Below, piece by piece: positions 7,694 to 15,750 of a DNA stretch of 64,000 nucleotides (its first letter is position 1; each line of letters starts with the position of its first letter). This DNA comes from Paenibacillus xylanilyticus. GTDB taxonomy: Bacteria > Bacillota > Bacilli > Paenibacillales > Paenibacillaceae. Position numbers and translations under genes: made by a program. The stretch covers positions 6,263,501-6,327,500 of the forward strand of contig NZ_CP044310.1 in NCBI RefSeq assembly GCF_009664365.1, read 5' to 3'. The notes below the pieces were generated by a model. It did no database searches. It had not been told where the DNA came from and saw only the letters and a program-made list of their open reading frames with translations.

Positions 7694-8812
7694 TTACTTT
7701 TTAAGAAACTTCTGTAATTCTGTCTCTCCAAGCAAAGGGAACAGATTATCAAACATATGGGTGTTCCCATCAAACACATATCCTCCCGGATAAGCCCCAT
7801 CCTGACCACGCATTGTGATCATATGGTTATACAGCAGTTTGGCCCATTTTGGATCACCGGTGCGCACGGCAAGCAAGATGGCGAGTCCATATACGGAAGG
7901 CGATTCATAGGTTACCGCAGGTGCACGATTATTACGGACATACTGTCCGGGCAGCTGATGGCGGGTTTTGAATTCCTTTTTTAAAAAAGAAATCAGCTTG
8001 TCCGGTTTCCGGCTGGTCTGGACTAAGTGGTTCGCTACGATGAGCTGATCGATCATATTCACCTTGTCATCATATGTAAACTGCTGGCTCACAACGTTGA
8101 ATGTTTTGGGATAGAACACTCCGTCATCAGGCATGTTTTGAAGCAAATTCTCATACTTGGCGTAGGTCCCAGGCTGCAGCATCTCGTGTTTTTCCAACTG
8201 CTCGAGAGCCGGCAAGTCCACATATACCAAGCTCAACGTATCCGGGGAATACCCTCCTGCAAAGTCATGAAAATCGACAAAGTATCCTTCATTCTGTACG
8301 GATTGGCTCAAGGTACGGGAAATCTCGGCAGCCGTGGTCAACTTCGCATCTCTGCCCTGTTCCCATTGATCCGCAGCCTTCAATAATGCGTCTATAATTC
8401 GAAAATCATCACCAAGTGCATTCGTCGTTACGTGGGCCTTGCCTTCCTTGTCCAGTTTCCAGGCAATATACTTCTGAGGCATCAGAAAATAAGTCGTCAG
8501 CAGTTCATAGCTCTGTTCAAACAAAGACTGATCGTTCTTGGCCACCGCATATTGCATCCACAAACCAAGTGACTCTGACAACGCCTCCCTGCCGGCAACA
8601 ATGTCCGCCTGCTCTGAAGCAGCATCCTGCAAATAGGAAGCCAGCGTGCCATTCGGATTGGTCATATGGTTCTGGACAAATGCCACCGTCGGGGACACCG
8701 CGTTCATCACAAACCTCTCCTTCATGTACAGAAACGACCAGGCTATAATACTGACTGCAATAACGGATAGTGCCACCAGCCACGTCAGTCTTCTACGCTT
8801 GATGCTCTTCAT
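7694..8812 (-). CDS. Membrane-anchored GH8-like glycoside hydrolase (YdaJ-like)
   Basis: Protein of 372 aa with one N-terminal membrane anchor (LVALSVIAVSIIAWSFLYM) and an extracellular (alpha/alpha)6 domain. The motif SESLGLWMQYAV matches the GH8 catalytic-acid region (S-E-x-x-G), and GDDFRIIDALLKAAD matches the GH8 D-x-D-I-x-x-A-L-L region in diverged form. GH8-type enzymes accompany polysaccharide synthases (BcsZ in cellulose operons, YdaJ in B. subtilis, PssZ/PssA in Listeria) and trim or release the polymer. The frame is open further upstream into the MarR gene, but the ATG at 8812 has AGGAGG six bases upstream and starts the MKSIKRRR n-region. It lies about 100 bases after the MarR gene and 113 before the GGDEF gene. 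Confidence 0.8.
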   Translation of the reverse strand: MKSIKRRRLTWLVALSVIAVSIIAWSFLYMKERFVMNAVSPTVAFVQNHMTNPNGTLASYLQDAASEQADIVAGREALSESLGLWMQYAVAKNDQSLFEQSYELLTTYFLMPQKYIAWKLDKEGKAHVTTNALGDDFRIIDALLKAADQWEQGRDAKLTTAAEISRTLSQSVQNEGYFVDFHDFAGGYSPDTLSLVYVDLPALEQLEKHEMLQPGTYAKYENLLQNMPDDGVFYPKTFNVVSQQFTYDDKVNMIDQLIVANHLVQTSRKPDKLISFLKKEFKTRHQLPGQYVRNNRAPAVTYESPSVYGLAILLAVRTGDPKWAKLLYNHMITMRGQDGAYPGGYVFDGNTHMFDNLFPLLGETELQKFLKK

Positions 8813-8913
8813 GATTGCCTCCTGTGCGATTAATCCAGTGGAATGTTGGTTCTTTTCCTTGAAATAAGCTCGGCTATGGTCTGGGATGTAAGGATCAAGG
8901 ATAGGGGCTCTGC

Positions 8914-9390
8914 TCATTCGGACTCGTTCATGTAGGCCCGGCGGCCGCCTTTTTTGACAAACTTCCAATCAACTTCGATATTATGGCGCATCCGCCGTAG
9001 AAGGCTGACCGCCAGCTCAATCTCTTCCTCTGTCAGTCCTTCCAGCGTAACCTGGTCGGAGTGCACTCCCTCTTTTTGAATAAAAGCCCAGGCATCCAGT
9101 CCGGCCTCTGTTGGATATAATTGCTTGTTCTTTTTATTACCCAATGCTGACTTCTTGACGATAAACCCGTCTGCTTCCAACTTGCTGATCGCTCTGGCTG
9201 CCGTGGTACGGTCCACTTTAATCATCTCGGCCAGCTGGTTAGGAATGATGCCAGGGTTCTCGCATATGCGATACAGATACAAATACTGTCCACGAGAGAG
9301 GTTCAAATGTTGAAATTCAACATTGCTGATGGAATCCAAACAACGTGCGATCATGCCGATCTCGCGCAGCACTTCTTTTTTCTCAGTCAT
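8914..9390 (-). CDS. MarR-family transcriptional regulator
   Basis: Winged-helix regulator, 158 aa. The DNA-binding part runs NQLAEMIKVDRTTAARAISKLEADGFIVKK (residues ~52-83) with a wing in GNKKNKQLYPTEAG. MarR proteins bind palindromes as dimers and often respond to small phenolics or oxidants. ATG at 9390 is preferred: GAGGG lies 10 bases upstream, while the GTG three codons earlier has almost no spacing. It is the first gene ahead of the exopolysaccharide set on the same strand, and a TTGC-4-GCAA-type palindrome sits 25 bases upstream of the start, so it probably controls itself and perhaps the operon. Confidence 0.88.
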   Translation of the reverse strand: MTEKKEVLREIGMIARCLDSISNVEFQHLNLSRGQYLYLYRICENPGIIPNQLAEMIKVDRTTAARAISKLEADGFIVKKSALGNKKNKQLYPTEAGLDAWAFIQKEGVHSDQVTLEGLTEEEIELAVSLLRRMRHNIEVDWKFVKKGGRRAYMNESE

Positions 9391-9414
9391 TGTACGCACA
9401 CCCTCTTATCATTT

Positions 9415-9430
9415 TGTTGCATTCGCAACA
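9415..9430. promoter_or_regulatory. Candidate MarR operator
   Basis: TGTTGC-ATTC-GCAACA is a perfect six-base inverted repeat with a four-base spacer. It lies 25 bases upstream of the MarR start, where the promoter or leader is expected. MarR-type operators often contain TTGC...GCAA halves; assignment to this regulator is inference. Confidence 0.5.
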
Positions 9431-9567
9431 TAATTAGTGATATAACTAAAATTAACTCATCTTAAAAGTGAACGATGATATTTTGCTTCTTTTGAGGATC
9501 CCATTTTGCTTTTGTATCAGTTTACCATGCCAGAATGACATTACTATCGGCCAAAGGAGAAACATTA

Positions 9568-10008
9568 ATGAATACCACTATTGTAGAAGTTGATAATCAG
9601 GAACTGCTCGATGCCTGCTTCGCCATTCGTACCGCGATCTTTGTAGAAGAGCAAGGAGTTTCTGCAGAAGAGGAATTCGACGCCTACGATGCGCTCGGCA
9701 CTGAAGCCCGTCATATTCTCCTCTACGTGGACGGCGTACCTGCCGCTTCCTCCAGATTGCGTATTGTGGAGAATGTCGCCAAGCTGGAACGGATCTGTGT
9801 GATGATGGATTACCGCAAACATGGCCTCGGCCGGGTGCTGATCGATAAACTGGAGCAAATGGCTCTGGATCAAGGGCTGGAGAAGGCCAAACTGCATGCG
9901 CAGGTTCAAGCTTCCGGGTTCTATGAACGTCTTGGCTATGCCGCTGCCTCCGATGTGTTTATGGAAGATGGCATTCCCCATCTGTTAATGACCAAACAGC
10001 TCAAATAG
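9568..10008 (+). CDS. GNAT-family N-acetyltransferase (YjcF-like)
   Basis: Acetyl-CoA-dependent acetyltransferase, 146 aa. The chain contains the GNAT acetyl-CoA loop in diverged form (VMMDYRKHGLGRVLIDKLEQ) and the terminal ASGFYERLGYAA strand-helix-strand. The opening part (CFAIRTAIFVEEQGVSAEEE) is that of the ElaA/YjcF subgroup. The substrate is unknown. The ATG at 9568 has AAAGGAG about 8 bases upstream; an earlier in-frame ATG lacks one. It is a single-gene unit ending at the hairpin at 10015-10061, and divergent from the MarR gene. Confidence 0.85.
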   Translation: MNTTIVEVDNQELLDACFAIRTAIFVEEQGVSAEEEFDAYDALGTEARHILLYVDGVPAASSRLRIVENVAKLERICVMMDYRKHGLGRVLIDKLEQMALDQGLEKAKLHAQVQASGFYERLGYAAASDVFMEDGIPHLLMTKQLK

Positions 10009-10014
10009 ATATTA

Positions 10015-10061
10015 AAAAACGCCTCTGTACTCACTTTTTCAGTGAGATACGGAGGCGTTTT
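10015..10061. terminator. Bidirectional terminator between GNAT and rlmN
   Basis: AAAACGCCTCTGTACTCAC pairs with GTGAGATACGGAGGCGTTTT around a short T-rich loop. It is flanked by A and T runs and serves both converging genes. Confidence 0.85.
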
Positions 10062-10109
10062 GCCTACGTGCACTATAACGATGCCGCACCAATCATCTCA
10101 AAGGGACGA

Positions 10110-11204
10110 TTACCCCATAGCCAGACGGTCTGGCTGTGATTCAGCGGCATTATTTTTCATCTGTTTACTGCGCAGTTGACCGCAGGCAGCATCGATGTCA
10201 GTACCGTGTTCCATACGTACCGTGGAGTTGATGTTATTTTTCTTAAGTGTGTCATAGAAGCCCAGAATCGATTCTTCCGTACTCCGCTGATATTGACTAT
10301 GCTCATCAACCGGATTGTATGGAATGAGATTGACGCTGACCATGCTCTTACGGCTGGACAACAGTTCAGCCAGCTCGGCTGCATGCTCCCGTTGATCGTT
10401 AACATCCCGAAGCAAAATATATTCAAACATGATGCGTTTGTTCGTGGTAGCCAAATAATAATCCACTGCATCCATCAGCTGTTCAATCGGGAAGGCCCGG
10501 TTGATCTTCATGATGTGTGTACGCAGTTCGTTATTCGGTGCATGTAAGGAGATCGCCAGATTAACCTGCAGACTGCTGTCTGCAAATTCCTTAATCTTGT
10601 CAGGCAGTCCACTTGTGGATACGGTGATACGCTTGGCAGCAAGGGCTAGCCCCTTACGATCCTTGATCACCTCGATGAAATTACTCATGTTCTCGAAATT
10701 ATCAAACGGTTCACCAATCCCCATCACGACAACGTTGGTTACTCGCTCGCCTTGACCTGCTGCATCCAGGTGCCGCTGTACATGCATGATCTGTTCCACA
10801 ATCTCTCCTGCGGACAGATCACGGCTTTTCTTAATCAATCCGCTCGCGCAGAAGCTGCAGCCAATATTACAGCCCACTTGGGTCGTTACACAGACGGTAA
10901 GACCGTATTTTTGACGCATCAATACCGTCTCAATCAGGTTCCCGTCCTGCATCCGCAGCAGAAACTTCACCGTACCGTCTGCCGACTCCTGCTTCACGTG
11001 TTCATTCATCGAGTTCATCGTGAAGTGTTCAGAGAGAACATCCAGACATTCCTGACGCACATCGTTCATCTCGGAAAAATCATGTGCGCGCTCTTGATAT
11101 AACCATTCCCAGATCCGGGAAGCACGGGATTTCTTCTGCCCATGCTCCGGCAGCCAGGAACGAAGTTGCTCTAATGTTAATCCATAAATGGATGATTTGT
11201 TCAT
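10110..11204 (-). CDS. rlmN: RlmN-type 23S rRNA/tRNA adenine C2 methyltransferase
   Basis: Radical-SAM enzyme, 364 aa, that methylates C2 of A2503 in 23S rRNA and A37 of some tRNAs. The cluster motif is CNIGCSFC (CxxxCxxC) near residue 118; GIGEPFDNF matches the GMGEP motif, and the C-terminal GTDIDAACGQL holds the second methyl-carrying Cys. It lies closer to Firmicutes RlmN than to Cfr, whose C8 methylation gives antibiotic resistance; a Cfr-like role cannot be fully excluded without a tree. The ATG at 11204 has GAGG about 9 bases upstream and is preferred over a TTG seven codons earlier. The gene stands alone, converging on the GNAT gene. Confidence 0.9.
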   Translation of the reverse strand: MNKSSIYGLTLEQLRSWLPEHGQKKSRASRIWEWLYQERAHDFSEMNDVRQECLDVLSEHFTMNSMNEHVKQESADGTVKFLLRMQDGNLIETVLMRQKYGLTVCVTTQVGCNIGCSFCASGLIKKSRDLSAGEIVEQIMHVQRHLDAAGQGERVTNVVVMGIGEPFDNFENMSNFIEVIKDRKGLALAAKRITVSTSGLPDKIKEFADSSLQVNLAISLHAPNNELRTHIMKINRAFPIEQLMDAVDYYLATTNKRIMFEYILLRDVNDQREHAAELAELLSSRKSMVSVNLIPYNPVDEHSQYQRSTEESILGFYDTLKKNNINSTVRMEHGTDIDAACGQLRSKQMKNNAAESQPDRLAMG

Positions 11205-11382
11205 TGTATAGTCCTCTTTTCGCAAAAAGCATATGGCTTATCGGTCCTACCAAAAAACCTCTACTCTGTATTGTCCCAAAATTATCGAGGGAACACAAGG
11301 GCTTTTGCATTTCTTCCAAGAGGTTTTAGCTATGGCAAATCTGCACAATGCACATCGTTTCCTCTTACCCGGTCTTCACGGT

Positions 11383-12738
11383 TTAGAAGTGAATGATACC
11401 AGATGTGTGCAGCAGCACGAGAACCACGAGTATGGGTGCCACATAACGCAGCATGAACAACCAGATCCGGAACCAGCCTGCATTCAGGCCTGAAGCCTCG
11501 GCAGCCTTTTTCCAGAAGTAACCCGCAAAGATCGTCACAAGCAATCCACCGATTGGCAGCAGAATGTTCGACGCTACAAAGTCCATCCAGTCGAATACAC
11601 TCTTCGAACCAATGGTCCATTCAGGCAGCAAGCCTAGAGACAATACAGAAGGCAGGCCAACGATGAAAACAGCCAGCGAGACCACCCATACGGCCCGGTT
11701 TCTGCTCCAGGACAACCGTTCCATGAAGTATTTCACCGGAACCTCAAGCAAGGATACGGCCGATGTCAGTGCTGCGATTGCCAGCAGGATGAAGAATAAT
11801 CCACCAAACAGGAATCCGAGCGGCATAGCCGAGAACGCAGCTGGAAGAGCTATGAAAATAAGCGAAGGTCCTTGGTCCGGTGCAATACCAAACGAAAATG
11901 TCGTTGGGAAGATGATCAGACCGGCAATGAATGCATAGATCAGGTCACCCGCGCCGACAGCGACAGTTGCCGCACCCAGCGATTGATTTTTATCTACATA
12001 GGAACCATAAGTCACCAGGATACCCATCCCGAGCGACAGGGAGAAAAAGGCATGTCCAAGTGCAACCAGCGCTGATTCAGTCGTAAGCTGCGAGAAATCG
12101 GGATTCAGGAAAAAGGAAACTCCTGCACCTGCTCCAGGCAGAGTCACTGCCCGAATCATCAGGATAATGAGCAGAACCAGCATGGCTGGAATCAGTACCT
12201 TGTTGAATTTCTCAATTCCGTTGGATACCCCTTTGGCTACAATCCAGCCTGTAATCAGTACGGAAATCAGCTGCCACATGATCGGCAGATACCCGCCTAC
12301 AAAGGAACCAAACTGCCCGGCATAATCCGGATTATCAAACAATGTACCGCTAAAAGAGGTCACAGCGTACTGCAGCGTCCAGCCTGCAATAATAACGTAG
12401 AAGGAAAGGATGATAAACGGTGTCAGTACTTGCAGTAATCCTGCAGCAAGCCAGCCCTTATGTCCACCAGCCTTGATAAATGCCGTAGCGGCGCTGCCTC
12501 TGCCACTGCGTCCGATGGCAAGCTCTGCAAGCAGAACGGGCAGACCAATCAGCAATAGACAGACGATGAAGAGCAGGAAAAACGCAGCTCCTCCATTTTC
12601 CCCCGTAATATAGGGGAATTTCCACATGTTACCCAGACCAACGGAACTACCGATGGCGGCTAGGATAAACCCGGCGCGTGAGAAGCGCTCACCTTTGCCA
12701 GTATTGTCTTGCTCCAGGTTTGACTTACTAAAATTCAT
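11383..12738 (-). CDS. Neurotransmitter:sodium symporter (NSS) family transporter
   Basis: Integral membrane transporter, 451 aa, with about 11 membrane segments, the number seen in short bacterial NSS members such as MhsT. The first segment has the unwound sodium/substrate motif AAIGSSVGLGNMWKFPY, followed by the ENGGAAFFLLF helix. These proteins import amino acids with sodium; the substrate here (possibly an aromatic or branched-chain amino acid, as for MhsT) cannot be read. The start has GGAG eight bases upstream. It is a single gene between rlmN and greA on the same strand with its own upstream region. Confidence 0.9.
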   Translation of the reverse strand: MNFSKSNLEQDNTGKGERFSRAGFILAAIGSSVGLGNMWKFPYITGENGGAAFFLLFIVCLLLIGLPVLLAELAIGRSGRGSAATAFIKAGGHKGWLAAGLLQVLTPFIILSFYVIIAGWTLQYAVTSFSGTLFDNPDYAGQFGSFVGGYLPIMWQLISVLITGWIVAKGVSNGIEKFNKVLIPAMLVLLIILMIRAVTLPGAGAGVSFFLNPDFSQLTTESALVALGHAFFSLSLGMGILVTYGSYVDKNQSLGAATVAVGAGDLIYAFIAGLIIFPTTFSFGIAPDQGPSLIFIALPAAFSAMPLGFLFGGLFFILLAIAALTSAVSLLEVPVKYFMERLSWSRNRAVWVVSLAVFIVGLPSVLSLGLLPEWTIGSKSVFDWMDFVASNILLPIGGLLVTIFAGYFWKKAAEASGLNAGWFRIWLFMLRYVAPILVVLVLLHTSGIIHF

Positions 12739-12975
12739 CGTATCTACTCCATCACTTTAAAGTTTTCCCGTAATTATATAACACTCCTCGTGTCAGGTCA
12801 TTCGAAAATCGAAATTAATCGAAATGTTATTTATTTACATTCGAGAGAGAGGTTTATTTTTATTAAATATTCACTACATTTCAGTATGGGATAAATTCAG
12901 ACAGTCCAACCCCTTGCATTATATTAAACATAATAAAGACTTCCGATAACCTTCCAAAATACTGTTTTTGGTTAC
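12739..12975. other. Intergenic region upstream of the sodium symporter
   Basis: About 235 AT-rich bases between the symporter start and the greA terminator. It should carry the symporter promoter on the minus strand. No clear palindrome, riboswitch or small gene was seen. Confidence 0.4.
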
Positions 12976-13027
12976 AAAAAAGGATTACGCTCGCCACCCC
13001 CGTGGCAGCAACGTAATCCATTTTTTT
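12976..13027 (-). terminator. greA terminator
   Basis: On the minus strand GGATTACG and CGTAATCC pair, extended by CTGCCAC/GTGGCGAG around a G-rich loop, and followed by six T. It begins about ten bases past the greA stop. Confidence 0.85.
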
Positions 13028-13037
13028 GATCTGTAGT

Positions 13038-13517
13038 TTAGTTCGATCTGATCTCAAGCAACTCATATTTGATAACACCCATCGGTGCATTGACATGAAT
13101 GACGCTGCCTACTTCTTTGCCCATGATCTCCTTGCCGAGCGGGCTTTCGTAGGAAATTTTGTTATTTGCCACATCGGCCTCAGCTGGGCCAACCAGTTGA
13201 TATTCAATCTTTTCTGCAAATTCAATATCATTCAGCAGCACGATTGAGCCAATGCTCACCTTGTTGGAGTCGATATTATCTGAACTTATCACTCTGGCCT
13301 TGGTCAGCATCTTCTCCAGAATCAAAATGCGGGTTTCCATAAATGCCTGATCATCTTTGGCTGAATGATACTCACTATTTTCCTTCAGGTCACCGTAACT
13401 GATCGCAAGCTTCAGACGCTCAGCCAACTCTTTACGCTTCACCGTCTTCAATTCCCTCAGTTCGTCCTCCAGCTTTTCCAAGCCTTCCTGTGTCAAAATT
13501 ACTTCATCATTAGCCAT
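13038..13517 (-). CDS. greA: Transcription elongation factor GreA
   Basis: GreA, 159 aa, the usual family length. It rescues backtracked RNA polymerase by stimulating transcript cleavage. The N-terminal coiled coil (residues ~1-75) includes the tip acidic residues in SYGDLKENSEYHSAKDDQ, and the C-terminal FKBP-like domain has the YQLVGPAEAD and ESPLGKEIMGK signatures. AGGAG lies eight bases before the ATG. It is monocistronic, ends at a strong hairpin, and is divergent from the arylamine acetyltransferase gene. Confidence 0.97.
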   Translation of the reverse strand: MANDEVILTQEGLEKLEDELRELKTVKRKELAERLKLAISYGDLKENSEYHSAKDDQAFMETRILILEKMLTKARVISSDNIDSNKVSIGSIVLLNDIEFAEKIEYQLVGPAEADVANNKISYESPLGKEIMGKEVGSVIHVNAPMGVIKYELLEIRSN

Positions 13518-13630
13518 TTTTCCATCTCCTAATCCTGCTTTCTATCTATATTCTAACCTATATCCACTCCAAACGGTTAACATACCCCCGAAAAAAGAAT
13601 TTCATCCTCCATTATATAGATGCGGTCTGA

Positions 13631-13646
13631 ATTGTACCGGTACAAT
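13631..13646. promoter_or_regulatory. 16-bp perfect palindrome between greA and nat
   Basis: ATTGTACCGGTACAAT is self-complementary over all 16 bases. It lies 107 bases upstream of the N-acetyltransferase start and 114 upstream of greA, in the divergent promoter region. It looks like an operator for a dimeric repressor; the regulator is unknown. Confidence 0.5.
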
Positions 13647-13752
13647 CTGAGGAAATGTGAGTATCCATTTTCACTTGTCACTTCTACAATAAAATCATGG
13701 CCTTTTCGCTTCCTTTAAGAATGGCCGACTAAACGACTTGAGGTGATTCCGC

Positions 13753-14622
13753 TTGAACACAATGACAGATTCAGAACTGAAGTCCTATCTGAAACGAATC
13801 CACATTGATGATATTAAACCGCCAACATTGGAATTTTTGTCAGAACTTCATCGTGCACATGTACAATACCTTTCATGGCAAACGATAGATATCTTTACAG
13901 GGCGCCCGGAAGCAATCGATCTTGCCAATTCAGTCCAACTTGTCCTGCAAGGACGCAGCGGGTACTGCTTCCATCTCAATGGTGCATTCAGTGTCCTGCT
14001 TCGTTCGCTCGGCTATGAAGTACAGTGGCATCGTGCGGGAGTGCAGCCCCATGGCGAGCAGCCGCGTGTGAATTCGTTCCATCTTGGGCTGTCCGTCCTC
14101 CTACCTGAAGCTGGTCCTGAGACCGAACGCTGGCTCGTCGATGTTGGCCTGGGTGGCATGCCCTTCGAGCCTCTGCCACTTCGTTATGAGGTTTATGGAG
14201 AGACTCCTTTCACCTACAACTTAACCTCATCCAGCGTTGCTTCTGAGGGATGGCGGCTTGAATACGAACCTCATGGACCCAGTGAGGGCGTAGACTATGC
14301 TCCAGAGGTGCTCCATACCCTGGATGAGTTTATCCCCAAACATCATTTCTACAGTCAATCGGCCGAATCGCCATGGCATCAGGTTTTCCTGCTTCGCCAG
14401 AGGGATGCCGCGGCCAGCAACGAGCTGCGTGGATGCATGCTGCGAACCCATACTGCTGAAGGCATTCATAAAACCGAAATACAGAGCTATACCGATTGGA
14501 GAGAGCTGCTGGATGGAGTCTTTCATGAACCGTTGGTACGCTACAGTGAGCCGGAGCGCGTGGAGATGTGGGAACGCATTCGAGCCGGGCATGAGGAGTG
14601 GAAGAGAACGCAACAGCTGTAA
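13753..14622 (+). CDS. Arylamine N-acetyltransferase
   Basis: NAT-family enzyme, 289 aa, transferring acetyl from acetyl-CoA to arylamines, hydrazines or similar amines. The catalytic triad is visible: Cys in RSGYCFHLNGAF, His in NSFHLGLSV and Asp in LVDVGLGG. The start is TTG at 13753, chosen because GAGGTGA lies 6 bases upstream; the ATG three codons later would be too far from it. The sfp-type gene follows 82 bases later on the same strand, so the two may be cotranscribed. In some clusters NAT-fold enzymes tailor aromatic products, but nothing ties this one to the siderophore. Confidence 0.9.
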   Translation: MNTMTDSELKSYLKRIHIDDIKPPTLEFLSELHRAHVQYLSWQTIDIFTGRPEAIDLANSVQLVLQGRSGYCFHLNGAFSVLLRSLGYEVQWHRAGVQPHGEQPRVNSFHLGLSVLLPEAGPETERWLVDVGLGGMPFEPLPLRYEVYGETPFTYNLTSSSVASEGWRLEYEPHGPSEGVDYAPEVLHTLDEFIPKHHFYSQSAESPWHQVFLLRQRDAAASNELRGCMLRTHTAEGIHKTEIQSYTDWRELLDGVFHEPLVRYSEPERVEMWERIRAGHEEWKRTQQL

Positions 14623-14704
14623 AACAGGAGCGAAGACTCAACGAAGGACTAAGGAATATAAAGGGGATTCTGCTGAACATGCCGAATATCTCCTCAGGTG
14701 ATAA

Positions 14705-15394
14705 ATGATGATAAACATTCAAGTTCTGCGCATTCCTGAGGAAATCCCCAATAAATTTTGGAATTCGCTCCTCTCGCTCGTCTCGGCTGAGCGGCGGCAG
14801 CAAGCGGCACGTTTTGTCCATCAGGCCGATGCCTATCGTTCAGTGCTTGGGGAGGCGCTGGCTCGTGTGACATTGGGCAAATGGACTGGTGCGAGACCAG
14901 GCGAGCTTGTCTTTATCCGCAATACATACGGTAAGCCTTCACTTATCAGCCATCCTGAACTGCCTTTCAATGTATCCCATTCCGGTGATTGGGTTGCCGT
15001 CATTTCAGGGGGTCATGCTCCACTCGGTGTGGATGTAGAGAAAATATCCACCATCGACATGAAAATTGCCGAACGTTTCTTCTCTCCATTGGAGAGCCGG
15101 ATGCTGGCAGCAGAGCCCGCAGAACAGCAGCTGGAAACCTTTTATCGGCTGTGGACGCTGAAAGAAAGTTATATCAAGGCCATCGGTATGGGGTTATCAA
15201 TGCCGCTAGACTCCTTTTCCATGCTGCGTGGCATGGACGGACTCTGGTATTGTCCCGAAGCACCGACGTATCAATTCTTCAGCCAGCGTCTGGATGAGGG
15301 ATATATGCTGGCAGCGACCGGTTCCGCTGCAATGGAACTGCCAACCCAGCCTGATGTGATTACGATTGAGGAGTTGTATTCATCACTACTGTGA
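14705..15394 (+). CDS. Sfp-type 4'-phosphopantetheinyl transferase
   Basis: PPTase, 229 aa, full Sfp length. It moves phosphopantetheine from CoA onto Ser of carrier domains. Motifs: PFNVSHSGDW, GVDVEKI (metal-binding Asp/Glu), FFSPLE and WTLKESYIKAIG. It faces the nonribosomal siderophore operon across a shared terminator, and is the obvious activator of the aryl carrier domain of DhbB and the two carrier domains of DhbF; a broad role for other synthetases in the genome is likely, as for B. subtilis Sfp. ATG at 14705 with AGGTGA about five bases upstream. Confidence 0.93.
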   Translation: MMINIQVLRIPEEIPNKFWNSLLSLVSAERRQQAARFVHQADAYRSVLGEALARVTLGKWTGARPGELVFIRNTYGKPSLISHPELPFNVSHSGDWVAVISGGHAPLGVDVEKISTIDMKIAERFFSPLESRMLAAEPAEQQLETFYRLWTLKESYIKAIGMGLSMPLDSFSMLRGMDGLWYCPEAPTYQFFSQRLDEGYMLAATGSAAMELPTQPDVITIEELYSSLL

Positions 15395-15425
15395 AGATAG
15401 TTAATAGTAGATATGTAGAAACACC

Positions 15426-15456
15426 AAAATCCCTGGCAAATTAGCCAGAGATTTTT
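15426..15456. terminator. Bidirectional terminator between sfp-type gene and siderophore operon
   Basis: AAAATCCCTGGC pairs with GCCAGAGATTTTT around a short loop, giving T runs on either strand. It ends the phosphopantetheinyl transferase gene and the dhb operon. Confidence 0.8.
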
Positions 15457-15501
15457 GATATTTATTTATACTGATAATGGCCTTGGGATGCAGCCGGAGT
15501 C

Positions 15502-15738
15502 TCATCCGCCAGCCTCTTGGACCACACCTGGCATCCCCGTTTCATCACAGAGGCTTAGTGGCTTCAGGTCCGTCCACTGCTCCGCAATGTAATCAAGACA
15601 CACCCGGCGTTTTGCCTTGCCCAGCATCTGGGTCCAGCCTGCAGGGATTGGAATGGTTGCGGGCCAGAGCGAATACTGCCCTTCCTCATTCATTAATACC
15701 AGATAATTGCTGTCTTCCTGTTCAAAAGGGTTGCTCAT
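15502..15738 (-). CDS. MbtH-like protein
   Basis: Small NRPS accessory protein, 78 aa. The family signature is clear: NEEGQYSLWP, IPAGW and an ending WTDLKP. MbtH proteins bind adenylation domains and raise their solubility and activity. It starts 12 bases after the dhbF stop with AGGAGG eight bases upstream, so it is the last gene of the siderophore operon and should serve the DhbF adenylation domains. It takes the place of the MbtH homologue found with DhbF in B. subtilis. Confidence 0.93.
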   Translation of the reverse strand: MSNPFEQEDSNYLVLMNEEGQYSLWPATIPIPAGWTQMLGKAKRRVCLDYIAEQWTDLKPLSLCDETGMPGVVQEAGG

Positions 15739-15750
15739 CAGCTTATCCTC

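Noticed and set aside
10110..11204. Cfr-type resistance methyltransferase
   Set aside because: Motifs GIGEPFDNF and the rest of the chain follow Firmicutes RlmN rather than Cfr; a tree would be needed to say otherwise.
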